The notes below the pieces were generated by a model. The model did not search any database. It was not told where the DNA came from and worked only from the letters and a program-made list of their open reading frames with translations. Shown here in pieces: positions 1 to 8,567 of a stretch of DNA of 12,294 nt (the stretch's first letter is position 1; every line of letters begins with the position of its first letter). Where the stretch lies: NCBI GenBank assembly GCA_001953115.1, contig LSSL01006461.1, forward strand, positions 1 to 12,294, written 5' to 3'. The stretch comes from Smittium mucronatum (Eukaryota > Kickxellomycota > Harpellomycetes > Harpellales > Legeriomycetaceae). The translations under genes were made by a program, and so were the position numbers.

Positions 1-153
1 GGACTTGTGCACTAGACTATGTCTCAGCTGTGCTAAAAGATCAGCTCCCCCTGTTTCTAGATGGTCCTCCTCCGGAATCACTGTCCTCCTAATCGCTTGC
101 ATTGACTCCACCGTTCCTAGCCAAGAATAGTACAACGCTGTGTGAACTTTAGT
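1..153 (-). CDS. possible partial exon at left edge, unknown product
   Basis: The first ~140 bases are clearly richer in G+C than the spacer that follows, which is how the one certain gene here also stands out. On the minus strand one frame is open from just after a TAA (154-156) to the window edge, 51 codons. Its first ATG is at 100-102, giving a mixed, charged, non-repetitive peptide that begins MQAIRRTVIPEEDHLETGG. It could be the start of a gene running off the left edge, or an internal exon whose acceptor AG lies near 120-150; a TACTAAAC-like branch sequence can be read at about 153-161 on this strand. I do not recognise the product. Two plus-strand frames are also open for 29 and 43 codons, so the strand is uncertain and chance is possible. 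Confidence 0.22.
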
Positions 154-812
154 TTAGTATACTTGGCAAAGCACACCATTAAGTCCCTAAATCACGGCAA
201 GATATTTCAATCTTAAGAGCTCGATCCTATGATATGTAAAAAATCATATCATGAAAAAAATTTATATTTCTTAAAAAGATTAAAATACCATCCGATTATG
301 TTTTAAATCGAAATTTCAATTTATAAGCATAAATTTTTTTCCGCCTTTTACTAGTTTAGATTAGCTAAACAAGAATTAATTGGAATCATCGAAACAGATG
401 AAATACTTTTATATTCTGAGAACGATCGAAATCCATCTTGAAAAAACCTTTAGTTTTTCTAAACTGATGAGAGTTGTGCCTGAGTTGGTTTAGTTTAAAG
501 ATGCAATGTACCTTATTAAGACCAAAATCAACATTATATACTTGATGGAAATTAAAAGATTTAGCTAATAACGAGTACCTATTAAGTAGCCGATATTTTA
601 TTTCAAATATTTTGAGTTAATTTAGTAAATTAAGATTAAAATTTGGCTAGATGGTTTCCCGAATAAGAACATTTGGAATAATCTGACGCCTTTTCATATC
701 TTCATAAAGGGGGAAATGATCTTATTGTAGTTTGGATAATAGTCCTTTCTATACGTCTTTTTCATATTTTTTTAGTATAGTTTTTAATGGTGTTATCTTG
801 CATTAAAATTCA

Positions 813-840
813 GAAAAAAAAAGGGGGGCGGGAAGAGGAG
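813..840 (+). repeat. polypurine tract A9-G6
   Basis: Nine A are followed by six G and then more purines, 27 of 28 bases in all. Such tracts occur as plus-strand primers next to the 3' LTR of retrotransposons, but no TG...CA long terminal repeat, integrase or reverse transcriptase frame is visible nearby. Simple low-complexity DNA is the safer reading. Confidence 0.5.
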
Positions 841-1295
841 CTTTAAAACAGATAGTTTGTTTGAATTAAGATTAATAAATCGCGGATTTGATAAAACAGG
901 AGACTACCATCTGTGAATTGATTGGATTGTGACAAAGTAGTGTGGAATAGCACTATTTCCATTAAAAATAAGGCATTTCGTTTATTACCAATATTTTTTT
1001 CTAAATGAAAAATTTGCAAATTGCTTTTCAACCTTCCCGTAAAAAAAAGGGATGGGTTTTCGGCTTTATCATTCAATCTATACTCGCAGTGTTTATCAAT
1101 GAACCTCAGAAAAATGTCAGGAAACAATTATTTTTTTTCGTATCACGGAATTTTATTCTAAGAGTCAGGAAATAATAGGCAGTAAATTCTACTTCGATCC
1201 AGCCATTTAAAATTTTAATACTGGCTTATTCAAGAAATTTTTGGTTTATATGTGAGATTCCCCATGAGATATCACACTTTATTGAAAATTTCCTA

Positions 1296-1329
1296 ATTTT
1301 CTAATTTGGAATTATATCAATTAGAAAAT
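1296..1329. repeat. perfect 11-bp inverted repeat
   Basis: The arms ATTTTCTAATT (1296-1306) and AATTAGAAAAT (1319-1329) are exact reverse complements around a 12-base loop. No gene lies beside it. It may be a cruciform-prone site or a chance product of A+T-rich sequence. Confidence 0.6.
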
Positions 1330-1764
1330 CTATAAATATATTGGGTATCCTGGGATTATAATTGCAGGAAAAATCTTCCATTGGCAAAACGTTGCAATTT
1401 TATTAAAGTTAGTGTTATATTCTATTTCTATTGGTTTAGTGGCGATTTAATTTATTTATATAGCCAATGGGTATAACATTAATGAGGAGTCTGGTTTTGA
1501 AAAGAATCTCCAACATATGAATTCACCTGGTTTTATAAAACTCCTCGTTTATATACAGACAATGATAGCTGGAAGAACGTTTTTTTGCTAACATTTACTT
1601 ATTTATAAATTCGCATCCCTTTATTTATTGAAATGTTTCCAGTGCGTTTGATTCGTGTGGTTGGCAATATTCAAAACCACTTTTGGCTAGTACAAAATAT
1701 AAATAACCTTCTATACCATTATACTTGTGAAATAGGCCTTTTTAGAATTTAATTCCTTTCATCC

Positions 1765-1781
1765 CCCGGGCTCTATATAAA
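1765..1781 (+). promoter_or_regulatory. isolated TATA-box-like element
   Basis: A canonical TATATAAA (1774-1781) sits directly after a G+C-rich CCCGGG hexamer (1765-1770), so it stands out against its surroundings. The next ATG is at 1785, too close to be served by this TATA, and opens only a 37-codon frame (1785-1898) with no recognisable features. The spelling fits a core promoter, but no transcript target is visible and chance occurrence is likely in this composition. Confidence 0.12.
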
Positions 1782-1994
1782 GAGATGAAAAGCGCTTTTA
1801 GATATATATCCTTAAAAGACCATCGTTTTAGACATTTGAACTATAAATGTTGTGTAAAGAGTCCCCTAAAATTTGAACATAGTTGTATTATCAATTAGTT
1901 TACAGACTTGCCATTTTATTTTAGGGTAACCGTTTTCTTCATATTATAGATTTACCCTGTGATTTGTGTGCTTGCAAATCCGATTTTTTTGTAA

Positions 1995-2018
1995 AAAAAG
2001 TTTATAATAAAACTTTTT
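1995..2018. repeat. perfect 9-bp hairpin
   Basis: AAAAAGTTT (1995-2003) and AAACTTTTT (2010-2018) are exact complements around the 6-base loop ATAATA. The A and T runs alone make this fairly likely by chance. Confidence 0.55.
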
Positions 2019-3112
2019 CTTCTGAATACGCATTAATGCATCAATGAGGATTCATAATGGCACGAAGCAGGTTGATTTATATTGATTTAGATATGGTAGA
2101 TGGCTATTAAATGCTGTGTTGATATAATTAAAGGGATTATTCAAAGCAAATATATTTCTTTCTAAAGCAATTATTTTGCGCTATACTTTTTCTTTTTATT
2201 TATATTTAAAATATGAATTATTAAACACGAGTTATTCTCTTGGATGTGAAACATATCAGCCGAGTCTTTTATCAGTCTTTATGTATGCTTTTCGCAATTG
2301 TATACGCCAAATTATGTAGCGGAAATCTTGGTGTATTGCATTATTGACTAGTGTCTATGTTTGGGTAAAGAGGATTAAATAGTATTACAACAAAATTTGT
2401 ACATAAAAATATTTTAAAACTATAAATTCTTCTTTATGTAAAATTTTAGCAATAAATGCTGTGTCTATAAGTAAAATAATTGCAATATTCTTTTGTTTAA
2501 GAAATAGTCGGTACAAGTAGACTATAATGTCTTCATTCGTGACCAGAATTTATTTTGAAACCATTTTGTTTTATATTTGCGGCAATGTGAAAATGCAAAG
2601 CAATAACTGTCAGTAATTATTAACTGCATGTGAAATATATGGCTTTGATCAATGTCAATATTTAAACTGTAAGTAGGCTGAGTGTACTAATTCAATTCCC
2701 CATGAGTGAATAACTAATTAAATTTGATAAAGAATAATACGAAATTTTATATCTTTGAAACCTTATCTGTACAATTAATTGTATGTATCATTTATCAATT
2801 TTATGTCACATAGAGTATGAAGGTAAATATTTAGAGGCAATTCAAATACTTCAATTTATGAATTTAAAAACAATATGCTCATTATTTAACAGTAAATTAA
2901 AATATGTAAAAATGACCAAGAATCATATATGTATTTGAACAGTGGCCATGGAAGGATTAATAACAGGTAGTAAATGAATGAATCTAGATGTATGTATCAA
3001 GGGAACAAACAAAGGCAATGAAAATCACTGTTTTCAGCCCTTTTCCATTCGAGTGAAAGGGGAATGGGGAGAATCTATAAAAAATATACTCATTTAAGAG
3101 AGAGTGAGTCCA

Positions 3113-4393
3113 TTATATTACTTTGGTTCCAGTGTTAGTGTAATTGACCCAGCGATCAGGTTGGTCAGGTTCAATAATGCTCATCCCATCCAGACCAATG
3201 CAGAAAATCTTTTCAGGACCATCAATATATTGTATTTTTTCATCGAGCGTCCGAGTGATGTTGAGAAGTTTATCATAATTATAATCGGCGAAAACTGCAT
3301 CTTTGAGACGATAGGAAACCATAATTTCGGGCACAACTACGAAACGTCTAAAGCCACGATTCCAAAGATCGTTACATAATAGGGAACATTCTGAGGCAGA
3401 ACATTCGCTAGTTCCGACTTGGGATCTTCTGAAACGAAGAGGATTTTCGTCATAGAAAGGTTTTGGGTTTAAAATAGCGGCGCCATTCCAGGAACACTGA
3501 ACTTGGAAAGGCAATTTTTGGTCATTCCGTTGTCTTGATTCAGGATGGTCTGATAATTCTTCCAAGCTCTGGTTGAATCTACTTCCTTTGATGTCTCGAG
3601 CAACCCAAGTATCTCTGAACAATAGTGGAGGGTCCTTTTCAAGATCAGAAAAGAAATCTAGGGAGCAGGTAAGATCAGAACCTTGGAAGTCGGATTGGTA
3701 AACGAGTTCGAGAATGTCGTTTCGGCAGAAAAGGATATCGTTCAAGAAGATAATTTTATCATAAACCTGACCATTCCTTCTTTGCTCTTCTAAAGGAACT
3801 AGAGCTAAATTTCTGACTTTCGCCAGATATTGTATTCTATGGAATTCTTTAGGCCGAGGATCATTTTCTAAAACAATTTTGTGCTTAATATCGAATAATT
3901 CCAAAACTTTTGAAAAGTCTCGAAGCAAAGCCTTACTATTATCCTTGGAGCCATTCTCATAAATTGACAAGTAGACGTTTTCATGGCCAAAAAACTTGAA
4001 AAGCAACATCAATTCATGCCTAATATAAGGAATGGCCTCTTCATTATTGAACAGATTCATTGCAAAGAAGTATTTCCTTTTTGAATTCGAATTCGTGCTG
4101 TTGTCGATTCTTTCATCAAAAAGATCATTCTCAATCGAAGCCCGTTTCTTAATAAAGTTGGGACTTGAGCCCGCCTCTAAATATTCGTATCTACCGTCTC
4201 TTTCCAAATATCTATCGAATAATATACGGGAACTGGTAAAGCAGAAGTTCGAATAGCCCAGCTTGTCCTCTAAAAGAGCTTTGACTTTCTTTGTATCATA
4301 ACAAACACTACGCAGCCTTGCATAAAAAAAAAAAATGGACATGAATATCAAAGCCGATATTGCATAAAACATTTTCTTTCTAACCCTAAGCAT
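3113..4393 (-). CDS. GT69 alpha-1,3-mannosyltransferase (CAP59/CMT1 family)
   Basis: Encodes 426 residues with no intron. The family transfers mannose in alpha-1,3 linkage from GDP-mannose in the Golgi; Cryptococcus CMT1 and CAP59 are the known examples, tied to capsule and surface glycan formation. Residues 1-7 are basic (MLRVRKK), 9-25 are a hydrophobic signal anchor, about 26-104 a variable stem, and about 105-365 the catalytic domain: a type II membrane layout. Family landmarks visible are MNLFNNEEAIP (112-122), SIYENGSKDNSK (143-154), the LAKVRNLAL segment (190-198), IIFLNDILFC (214-223), CSLDFF (243-248), DTWVARDI (261-268), CSWNG (300-304) and the cysteine-rich ECSASECSLLCNDLW (330-344). 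The LND at 217-219 and nearby acidic residues are candidates for metal and nucleotide-sugar binding. N-glycosylation sequons lie at 98, 147, 274, 378 and 417. The start is the first ATG after an in-frame TGA at 4412-4414. The family is secure; the acceptor substrate is inferred only, and no neighbour clarifies it. Confidence 0.93.
   Translation of the reverse strand: MLRVRKKMFYAISALIFMSIFFFYARLRSVCYDTKKVKALLEDKLGYSNFCFTSSRILFDRYLERDGRYEYLEAGSSPNFIKKRASIENDLFDERIDNSTNSNSKRKYFFAMNLFNNEEAIPYIRHELMLLFKFFGHENVYLSIYENGSKDNSKALLRDFSKVLELFDIKHKIVLENDPRPKEFHRIQYLAKVRNLALVPLEEQRRNGQVYDKIIFLNDILFCRNDILELVYQSDFQGSDLTCSLDFFSDLEKDPPLLFRDTWVARDIKGSRFNQSLEELSDHPESRQRNDQKLPFQVQCSWNGAAILNPKPFYDENPLRFRRSQVGTSECSASECSLLCNDLWNRGFRRFVVVPEIMVSYRLKDAVFADYNYDKLLNITRTLDEKIQYIDGPEKIFCIGLDGMSIIEPDQPDRWVNYTNTGTKVI
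4324..4335 (-). repeat. 12-base T homopolymer inside the coding region
   Basis: On the coding strand twelve T run through the Ile-Phe-Phe-Phe-Tyr stretch of the membrane anchor (residues 20-24 of the mannosyltransferase). The frame reads through correctly as given. A one-base slip, biological or from sequencing, would break the protein before the catalytic domain; initiation downstream would then lack the anchor. Confidence 0.85.
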
Positions 4394-4476
4394 ATTGTGT
4401 GTTTGCGTATTTCAGGAGAGAAAAAATAATAAATGAATGATATGTATAAAAAGAAGACTGATCCAAAAATATATCA
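4394..4476 (-). promoter_or_regulatory. probable promoter and 5' leader of the mannosyltransferase gene
   Basis: Read on the minus strand, a GATATATTTTT element (TATATTTTT at 4465-4473) lies about 72-80 bases before the ATG, with a TTTTTATAC element about 50 bases before it and pyrimidine-rich tracts between there and the start, a common layout in fungal promoters. No minus-strand ATG occurs between 4394 and about 4681, so the leader has no upstream start codon and the chosen ATG would be the first met by a scanning ribosome. The transcription start itself cannot be placed. Confidence 0.35.
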
Positions 4477-5704
4477 CTTTCCAACAACCTATAAGTGTAC
4501 TGCTCTATCAAAGTCCTAATGGGCTTTGAATGAAAAATGTAAAAATAGCGATGCTAATTAAATTAAGGATAAAAGACAAAATGTGAAATAGTAAGGGATG
4601 GGGGATTAACGATCGCAGGGGGGAAAAAAGTTTACTAGGGCCAGATTTTCCAATCCCTATTTTTCTTATGCTAGTCTTTTCGCATGTTTTTACAGGCATT
4701 ATCTGCCAATAAAATCCCATTATTAAAAATAAAAAAGGGTAGAGATAAAAATCGCATGGCAAAAAAGACATTTTGGGCAAAGGTCCAACACTTTTAGTTT
4801 TTTTTAATCACGCAAAGCAATCATCTCCAATATATAAAATGGTTACCATTCCTCAAATCGTAAAATCCTGGAAAATCCCATTTGCTAGCTGAGGTGGTAT
4901 AGCCTATTACAATGAGCCTTAGATAATCCAACAATCAATGCCATATTATTGAATAATAATATTAGACAATTTGACCTTCAAATTGTTACAGAGATCAAGA
5001 GCCCGCAACTACTGCCAATATAGCAATGCACGAGTTTCATGTTTCACTGAAATTCCTTTATCCCTTTCAAGAAAGATACAAAAATGGTATTAAGTTTCAA
5101 CTCAATCGGTATAAAAACCTGATGCTAGTCCCATTACCACTTTTACCATTGGCTACTTGAATAGTATATCCAAATGAGGTAATAATTTAATGCAAGTTGA
5201 GATCACTAATCCACTTGTGCCCTGAATAAATTTTCGATTAGTTAATGTTTACCTAAAATCCACTACCTAATAAAAACCAAATTTCTACTAATCAAAATTA
5301 AAGGCGTCAGGACTATTGGTATACTACTAATTCACATACTGGGCATTTCGTATGCTTTTTTACCAATAATAAAAAGAATAAAGATTTAAATTTTTTGATA
5401 TAATTTTCAGAAATACACAAAATTCATTTGCCAATAAAATTTAATTACGTAAAACGATAGGTAGAGAAAGTAGACAAAATGGCAGTATGCAAACAGTCAT
5501 GGCACCAAAACTAAATGGTCGTCACTAAAGTCTAATCTCTACTGATTTTTTATTATTAGCAGCTTTATGCATAGTTCAATAGGATTTTATTCGTTTTTAT
5601 TAGCCAAAATTTCCGAAGTTAGCTGGAGGACATCTTTTTTAGGAAATTCGACAATTCACTTCCTCACATGAAAAATAACTCATAAGGTAATCGTGTTTGA
5701 TTAT
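4477..5704. other. spacer upstream of the mannosyltransferase gene
   Basis: No supported gene. A 90-codon minus-strand frame (4508-4780) encodes a hydrophobic, Phe/Leu/Ile-rich peptide with no motif, of a length expected by chance, so it is not called. A possible third, heavily decayed MITE end lies near 5085-5165 (see findings). Confidence 0.55.
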
Positions 5705-5874
5705 TTAACCCTTTCCAGGCCAAAGTTATTGCCTTATTCCCATTTGTAGATATTAACCCTCTCAATTAGTCTAACTTCCCAATATATCCAATCGTGTACA
5801 AATATTTTCAACTTCACGTTAACATTGAACAAAAAATGAAGGCCATTTTTACACTACCGTCTTGAAAGAGCTAT
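5705..5874 (+). mobile_element. decayed MITE copy 1, piggyBac-type TTAA ends
   Basis: Begins TTAA followed by CCCTTTCCAGGCC and ends near CTTGAAAGAGCTAT. It aligns along its length with the better-kept copy at 7738-7909. Shared blocks include the start, a GCCTT segment about 25-30 bases in, a GTACAAAT / ATACAAAT block in the middle, TAACATTGA, and CCATTTTT shortly before the end. The left TTAACCCTTTC is intact, but the right end has mutated away from GAAAGGGTTAA. The element is about 170 bp and has no coding capacity, so it is a non-autonomous element that would need a transposase from elsewhere. The TTAA target and CCCT-type terminus are those of the piggyBac superfamily; that assignment is inferred. 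Confidence 0.7.
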
Positions 5875-6231
5875 GAGCTATAAAATTCTGTACTATTAGC
5901 AATTTTCATAACTGAGCTTCGGTGTTCATCTAAATAATCTCTGAGAGAAACTTTCTCCACACCTGGGTGCGATTCTAGCTTCTATTTTTATGAATAGATA
6001 TAATTTAATACCTCAGTTTACTTTAAAGAAATTTGGTAGCGTTCAATAATGCAAACAATGTTCTAATTTTTTTTGTGTTCAATTTACTTTTCACCATAAG
6101 CAATATTATTAACAAACTTATATGAAAGGCTTTTTTTAAGATCAGACTAAATATATATTTTTTATAAATGGCTAAATTAAGATTAAAACCTATTAGGATT
6201 TCTTTTTGTTTATTAAACTAATGAAAATAAA

Positions 6232-6256
6232 AAATCAGCCCTTATTTGGCTGATTT
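6232..6256. repeat. perfect 9-bp hairpin, terminator-shaped
   Basis: AAATCAGCC (6232-6240) pairs exactly with GGCTGATTT (6248-6256) around a 7-base loop, with an A-run before it and a T-run a few bases after. In a bacterium this would pass for an intrinsic terminator. In this fungal setting, with no gene beside it, no such role is claimed. Confidence 0.65.
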
Positions 6257-7381
6257 CCGCTTTTTGTTCATTAGAAATAGTATTTTTGGGTTTCTATTTT
6301 GAATTTTTCTAAATTTTATATTTCCATATTGGGATGTTTGTAAGGATCCAATGATGGCTAGTTTCAAAAACATCTACCCAAATATAATTACTTCCTTTCA
6401 TTTGTGTTTGATAAAATTATTATTAAGCTGCCTTCCTAAATAAATCTTAAAAGTAAACTGTAGCTGACGGAAAATTTCTGGGTAACACACACCTGAATTT
6501 ATCGTTATTCATTGCAGCATATTAAAAAAATAATGATATGCGTTTGTAGCTATGAATAGAAGACTAAATAAATTTTGTTTCCTAATTCAATATTAATGCC
6601 TGCACATCAAGTCTTAAGCTGAAATAAAGTAAAAAACAATTAATAAACCAAAAAGAAAACGGTAATATAAATGATCCTATCCCTTTTTCGAAAATATTCT
6701 TTATATAAATATTGAATCGGTTCCTAGTTATTTGGCCCGAACTTTCGATTCAACTCCATTTTGCTAGATGAAAAAATCTCGAAAAACGGCTGAATTCATC
6801 AAACTTGAATTCATAATTGAATACTCCATATTTTGTTTTTTTATTAAATAATAGTGATTATATACTAGTGATTTGAAAGAAAAGACATAATGTACCTGCT
6901 ATTTCGGTCTACAAAGCTTTATTGTATGAGGTGAGATGATATGATGGATTTTTTTAAACAAGATAAAAACACTGAAAAATATATATATATATTTATTAAA
7001 AAAAAATTCTAAAAGATAAATTCAAACTAAATGTGAGATATGAAACCACATTAAAAAAATGAATGAAAAAGTCTACAACCCTGCCATCATTATACTTGAA
7101 TATATGGATTTATAAAATTATAGGATATATGGCTCGCCAAATTATGTACATATGCGTTTAGTTTCTCAATAAATCCAATAATTGTCATAAAAAATAAAAG
7201 ATCAAAATTGTATATCAATATTAAAGAGAATATTTTTAAAAATTAATCCCATTTATATGAAACATTTTTTTGTAATAATTATACGAAAAATATGCAACTA
7301 CCCATGTAGTTTTTACTGATTATTTCCTTTTCAAGAGATTCTAGATGATAATTTTTGAGTATAAGTTGCTATATATTATCC

Positions 7382-7402
7382 GATATTTTTCTGAAAAATA
7401 TC
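7382..7402. repeat. perfect 9-bp hairpin with 3-base loop
   Basis: GATATTTTT (7382-7390) and AAAAATATC (7394-7402) are exact complements around CTG. No gene is nearby and the function is unknown. Confidence 0.6.
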
Positions 7403-7488
7403 CCCTTCCAGATGGAATATTATTTAATTTTTTATAATTAGATTTTCTAAAAATAGACAACTGGGAGAATCACAGTAGAAGTTGGCAA

Positions 7489-7544
7489 AAGTCCGCTTTT
7501 TGAACAAGAAACTCAAAATGTGGAATTAGCTGTTTTGCGGACTT
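7489..7544. repeat. 8-bp G+C-rich inverted repeat, 40 bp apart
   Basis: AAGTCCGC (7489-7496) and GCGGACTT (7537-7544) are exact complements. Both arms are much richer in G+C than their surroundings, which makes chance pairing less likely than for the A+T-only hairpins here. It could be the ends of a 56-bp relic element, but no target-site duplication is obvious. Confidence 0.45.
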
Positions 7545-7737
7545 AGCTTAAGGAATAAACAGAGAAGTTTTTTAACATTTTGCAGATATCAACCAATAGT
7601 AAAAATGCTTTCACCTTTTTCATTTGATAAAAATACATATTTCTAAATTTGTTTCCATTTGCTTATTTTATGTAGCTACTGTTGAACAATTCAGCTAAGG
7701 TTAATGGTGGGCTATTGGCAGAAGCTATGTATGTGAA

Positions 7738-7909
7738 TTAACCCTTTCCGGGCCCAACTTTGCGCCTTGCCCCTATTTGCGTATATCTGCGATTCTAATT
7801 GTCTCAAAAATATGATCGCCCCAATGGTATACAAATAAAATTAAACTAATAATAACATTGAGTGAAAATTGAAAGCCATTTTTTGTACCATTGCCCTTGA
7901 AAGGGTTAA
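7738..7909 (+). mobile_element. MITE copy 2, intact TTAA-flanked terminal inverted repeats
   Basis: A 172-bp element counting both flanking TTAA. The left end TTAACCCTTTC (7738-7748) is the exact reverse complement of the right end GAAAGGGTTAA (7899-7909). Just inside, GGGC on the left and GCCC on the right extend the inverted repeat with a one-base offset. Duplicated TTAA with CCCT-starting ends is the hallmark of the piggyBac superfamily. No transposase is encoded, so this is a MITE mobilised in trans. It matches the decayed copy at 5705-5874 in the same orientation, about 2 kb away. The intact ends suggest it is the younger or better preserved of the two. Confidence 0.82.
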
Positions 7910-8567
7910 AGACAAAAAATAATATTGGCCTTTAAATAAACTAGGGGTAATTTTTCCAAAAAGGAGATTATTACGAAGCTTGTTCGACATTTAAAGAAAT
8001 ACTAACCAAAAAACGTCCATAAAAAATTACTGAACGAATTTGTTTTAGCCGTTAATTTTTTTTAAAACAACTTAAAATTTATATAATACAAGATTTATTG
8101 CATATTTAAGTAAATGCAGGCTTAATCAAATGCAGACTTATGCAAATGCGGGCCTAAGTGGATATATGCTGTTTTCGGCTTGCTTGTTGGTGTTGAATAA
8201 ACTGAATTGTCAGATTAGAATATTTGAAATTTTTTTTAAAAAAACGAATAATTATATATGGTTGAAGGTTTGATAGTAAAAATGCTTACTGAGAATTTTT
8301 AATGATTCAAAAAAATAAATCAACCAATCAGAAGAACATTTATTTAGAGGACTTTTTATTAAGTTCAATATTTTTAAAAGAAAGAAGAGTAATAATGAGG
8401 GAAATTGGATAAAAAGGTTATTCCAAAAAAAAGGAATGATATAAAAATGGGAGATGAACTCTGCCTTTTCAAAAAGAAAAAGTGGGATATGTTTAAATAC
8501 CAAAAAAAAAAAAGAATGATCCTTTTATGAAAAACATAAGACATAATAAATAAATGATATGGACAGT
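7910..8567. other. spacer with a minisatellite
   Basis: No supported gene. Two overlapping minus-strand frames (8252-8503 and 8374-8574) encode Phe- and Ile-rich peptides read off A-rich DNA and are taken as chance. Confidence 0.55.
8108..8155 (+). repeat. 16-bp minisatellite, three units
   Basis: Three adjacent 16-base units, AAGTAAATGCAGGCTT, AATCAAATGCAGACTT and ATGCAAATGCGGGCCT, share the core AAATGC(A/G)G(G/A)C(T/C)T. The unit length is not a multiple of three, so a coding origin is unlikely. A weaker fourth unit may precede it at about 8092-8107. Confidence 0.7.

Larger units (their letters stand above)
154..3112. other. A+T-rich spacer without a convincing gene
   Basis: Nearly 3 kb of A+T-rich DNA. 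The longest frame is 94 codons on the minus strand (843-1127); its product has no recognisable motif, and a frame of that length is expected about once by chance in this much DNA of this composition. No tRNA, rRNA or transposase signature was seen. The stretch holds short inverted repeats, a polypurine tract and one TATA-like site, listed separately. Confidence 0.6.
5875..7737. other. spacer between the two MITE copies
   Basis: No supported gene; stops are frequent in all frames. It contains short hairpins (listed), an (AT)7 run at 6979-6992 and otherwise featureless A+T-rich DNA. Confidence 0.6.

Noticed and set aside
843..1127. 94-codon minus-strand open frame
   Set aside because: At about 70% A+T, a frame of this length is expected roughly once per window by chance. 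No motif, no G+C rise and no promoter context set it apart.
3036..3070. CCCTTTTCCATTC...GAATGGGG dyad just downstream of the mannosyltransferase stop
   Set aside because: Six-bp arms with competing pairings; too weak to call a 3' end signal, and no polyadenylation motif was clear beside it.
4032..4256. Plus-strand frame opposite the mannosyltransferase gene (also 3104-3379)
   Set aside because: Antisense shadows of a strongly supported coding region.
4508..4780. 90-codon hydrophobic minus-strand frame upstream of the mannosyltransferase gene
   Set aside because: It resembles a small membrane protein only because A+T-rich DNA yields Phe, Ile and Leu codons. There is no conserved motif and the length is within chance.
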